Assembly (NCBI GenBank): GCA_963575745.1 | Contig: CAUYUJ010021172.1 | Span: 1 to 64,000, forward strand | From: Prorocentrum cordatum | Lineage: Eukaryota; Sar; Dinophyceae; Prorocentrales; Prorocentraceae | DNA: 64,000 nucleotides | Direction of reading: 5' to 3' | In this document: in pieces, positions 62,930 to 64,000 of the stretch | Layout of the letters: each line of letters starts with the position of its first letter | How positions within the stretch are numbered: the stretch's first letter is position 1 | Notes under the pieces: model-generated | What the model was told of the DNA's origin: nothing | Databases searched by the model: none | What the model saw: only the letters and a program-made list of their open reading frames with translations | Translations under genes and position numbers: made by a program

Positions 62930-63562
62930 AGCGCCGGCAAAGCCGTTGCCCGCGGCGTACAGTCGCTCCTGAGGGGAGTGGGCGGGGCCCCCAGGTCGAC
63001 GCGCGACGGGCACCGCGCAACTTGGACTTCGCCCTCTCCTCTCTCAGCCAACGCGGCCCGGACGCGAAACCAGAAGTCCGAGTTGGGGCCCTTGCAGAAC
63101 TCGCGCCCTCTGGAAATCCACCCGCGATGCAGGGCCGCGTCGCCCGTGGCAAAACGCAACGGGCCAGACAGAGAAACTGCGAAGCGCGAGTTCAAACGCG
63201 CGGATCTGGGCTCTGGGCACTGTTCGACGGCGACCTCCAAGGGTCGCGGCAAAACCACGGGTCCAAATCCAGCCCCCAGAGGCTGGCGCCAGAGAAATCG
63301 CGGCCGCGCCGACTCTTCGGCGACGAGGATCACTACTAAACTGCCCGCCAGAGCCATCACCGAAGACAAAAAGAAAGCCGTCCTCTCTGCAATCGAGATC
63401 GGCTCCGCGCACATCTCCCACCCCCCACTCCACGCCCCCCCACCCCCCCACCCCGAAAGCTAGGGCGCGTGAAGGACCGAGGCGGGAGCCCTCGCAGCCA
63501 TAGACTCGGGTTGCCCTCGTGGCCGACGCGAGCCTGGGAAACCAAATGCTCGGATTTAACAT
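62930..63562 (-). pseudogene. LINE-E RNase H domain, degenerate
   Basis: FVFGDGSGGQFSSDPRRRRV (Asp codon near 63356-63358) starts the fold with D-G-S-G-G. Next is RRTVPRAQIRAFELAL, where the catalytic Glu position is Gln. After a frameshift a second frame gives RFATGDAALHRGWISRG (third Asp) and VQVARCPSRVD. A third frame has AGNGFAGALAGGAA, the GNxxAxxLA block, with its Asp changed to Gly. The same four-block plan as LINE-A is visible, but two of four catalytic residues are lost. In active elements the domain removes RNA from the RNA:DNA hybrid. Confidence 0.75.
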
Positions 63563-63931
63563 AGGCGGGATCCTCTTTATTGCGCGGGCAGCCCCAAATC
63601 CGATGGAACAGGGTCTCTTCTGGGGCCCCGCCTCGCGGGCACTTCAATGACACTGAATGCCCCCGCTCGCGCTGCCTCCGATGAGGCCACTGGCCTCCAG
63701 CAGCAACGGTGACCAACTGACCTATCAGATCGAATTCCTCCCGTTTCAGGAGACGCTGAAATAGGGCCGAATGGCCGACGCGTCAGCACGCGAGACCAAA
63801 TCATCCCCGTGCTCGTGTTTTGCAGCCTGCTGCCAATGCTGGGCCCTGAGATACTCAGCAAACTCGATGACCAACTCCGCTATGTCGAAATCGCCTGCGA
63901 CACGGCCAGCGGCAATGCCAGGAAAATGCAA
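63357..63931 (-). pseudogene. LINE-E pre-knuckle region and Cys/His knuckle
   Basis: In 63746-63931 the frame reads IAELVIEFAEYLRAQHWQQA; it changes near 63740. In 63357-63716 it reads TVAAGGQWPHRRQRERG, then CPRGGAPEETLFHRIWGCP. The pattern C-x-R-G-G...E-T-x2-H-R-I-W-x-C is the usual knuckle between the RT thumb and RNase H in such elements. The second Cys of the first pair appears lost (C-x-x-G), so metal binding is doubtful. After the knuckle a charged stretch leads to RNase H in another frame. Confidence 0.65.
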
Positions 63932-64000
63932 GGTTTCAAACGTGTCTGGCTCAATAGGCCCACGCCATTCCGCTGGAGAAATCGGCCGCCAACCCCCGTC

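Larger units (their letters stand above)
62290..63999 (-). mobile_element. LINE-E: C-terminal part of an RNase H-bearing LINE
   Basis: Enters the window from the right on the minus strand. The order is a pre-knuckle region (63930-63720), a Cys/His knuckle (63641 to about 63585), RNase H (63380 to about 62930), and a tail to about 62300. It is related in plan to LINE-A but with different sequence, so probably a separate family. The RT would lie beyond the window. Several frame changes mark it as decayed. Confidence 0.75.

Noticed and set aside
1-64000. Dinoflagellate spliced-leader RNA, rRNA or telomere repeats
   Set aside because: No match to the spliced-leader core, conserved rRNA segments or TTTAGGG arrays was noticed on either strand.

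Overview
This window reads as nuclear DNA of a eukaryote, most likely a dinoflagellate. That is an inference. It rests on the high GC content, very long imperfect triplet arrays (GGA/CCT, GAT/ATC, ACG/GTC), 10-12 bp minisatellites, and several non-LTR retrotransposon (LINE) remnants whose C-terminal Cys/His motifs resemble dinoflagellate LINE proteins as I know them. I see no operon, ribosome binding site, rRNA, convincing tRNA, spliced-leader gene or intact host gene. Nearly all long open frames are translations of triplet repeats.

The supportable coding matter is decayed retrotransposon sequence. LINE-A (+, about 2.6-5.7 kb) has a reverse transcriptase (RT) remnant, an RNase H domain broken by a stop codon, and a Cys/His tail. 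LINE-C occurs twice in opposite orientations (+, 7.9-8.9 kb; -, 14.2-16.1 kb) with shared lesions. LINE-D (-, about 31.8-33.0 kb) is an RT copy split by a small DNA transposon. LINE-B (-, 36.3-41.5 kb) is the most complete: ORF1-like region, endonuclease, RT and Cys/His knuckle. LINE-E (-, 62.3 kb to the window end) carries a second, different RNase H. A faint LINE-F remnant may lie at 24.6-25.8 kb.

Around these lie several families of short non-autonomous elements with terminal inverted repeats (MITE- or foldback-like). Family A has copies at 1.03, 43.0 and 56.1 kb. Family B has copies at 1.2, 7.3 and 21.1 kb, two of them with 8-bp target duplications. Family C (TA duplications) has copies at 32.0 and 53.1 kb. 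Family E has copies at 9.7 and 26.7 kb, family F at 12.4 and 29.6 kb, and family G at 13.5 and 29.2 kb. The 22-23.5 kb region holds a further inverted-repeat unit inside a 1-kb tandem duplication. Large near-palindromes occur at 11.87-12.35, 18.8, 29.57-29.90 and 43.15-43.86 kb.

The remainder is satellite-like: a GCATTGCTTG decamer array at 23.9, 51.7 and 54.2 kb (the last with 245-305 bp higher-order units), an 82-83 bp repeat coupled to a dispersed repeat and a triplet tract at 26, 29 and 30.5 kb, a 12-mer array at 61-62 kb, and many microsatellites. No gene cooperation can be inferred. What the window records is layered transposon insertion and tandem-repeat expansion. All calls were made by eye, so identities and exact borders are approximate.
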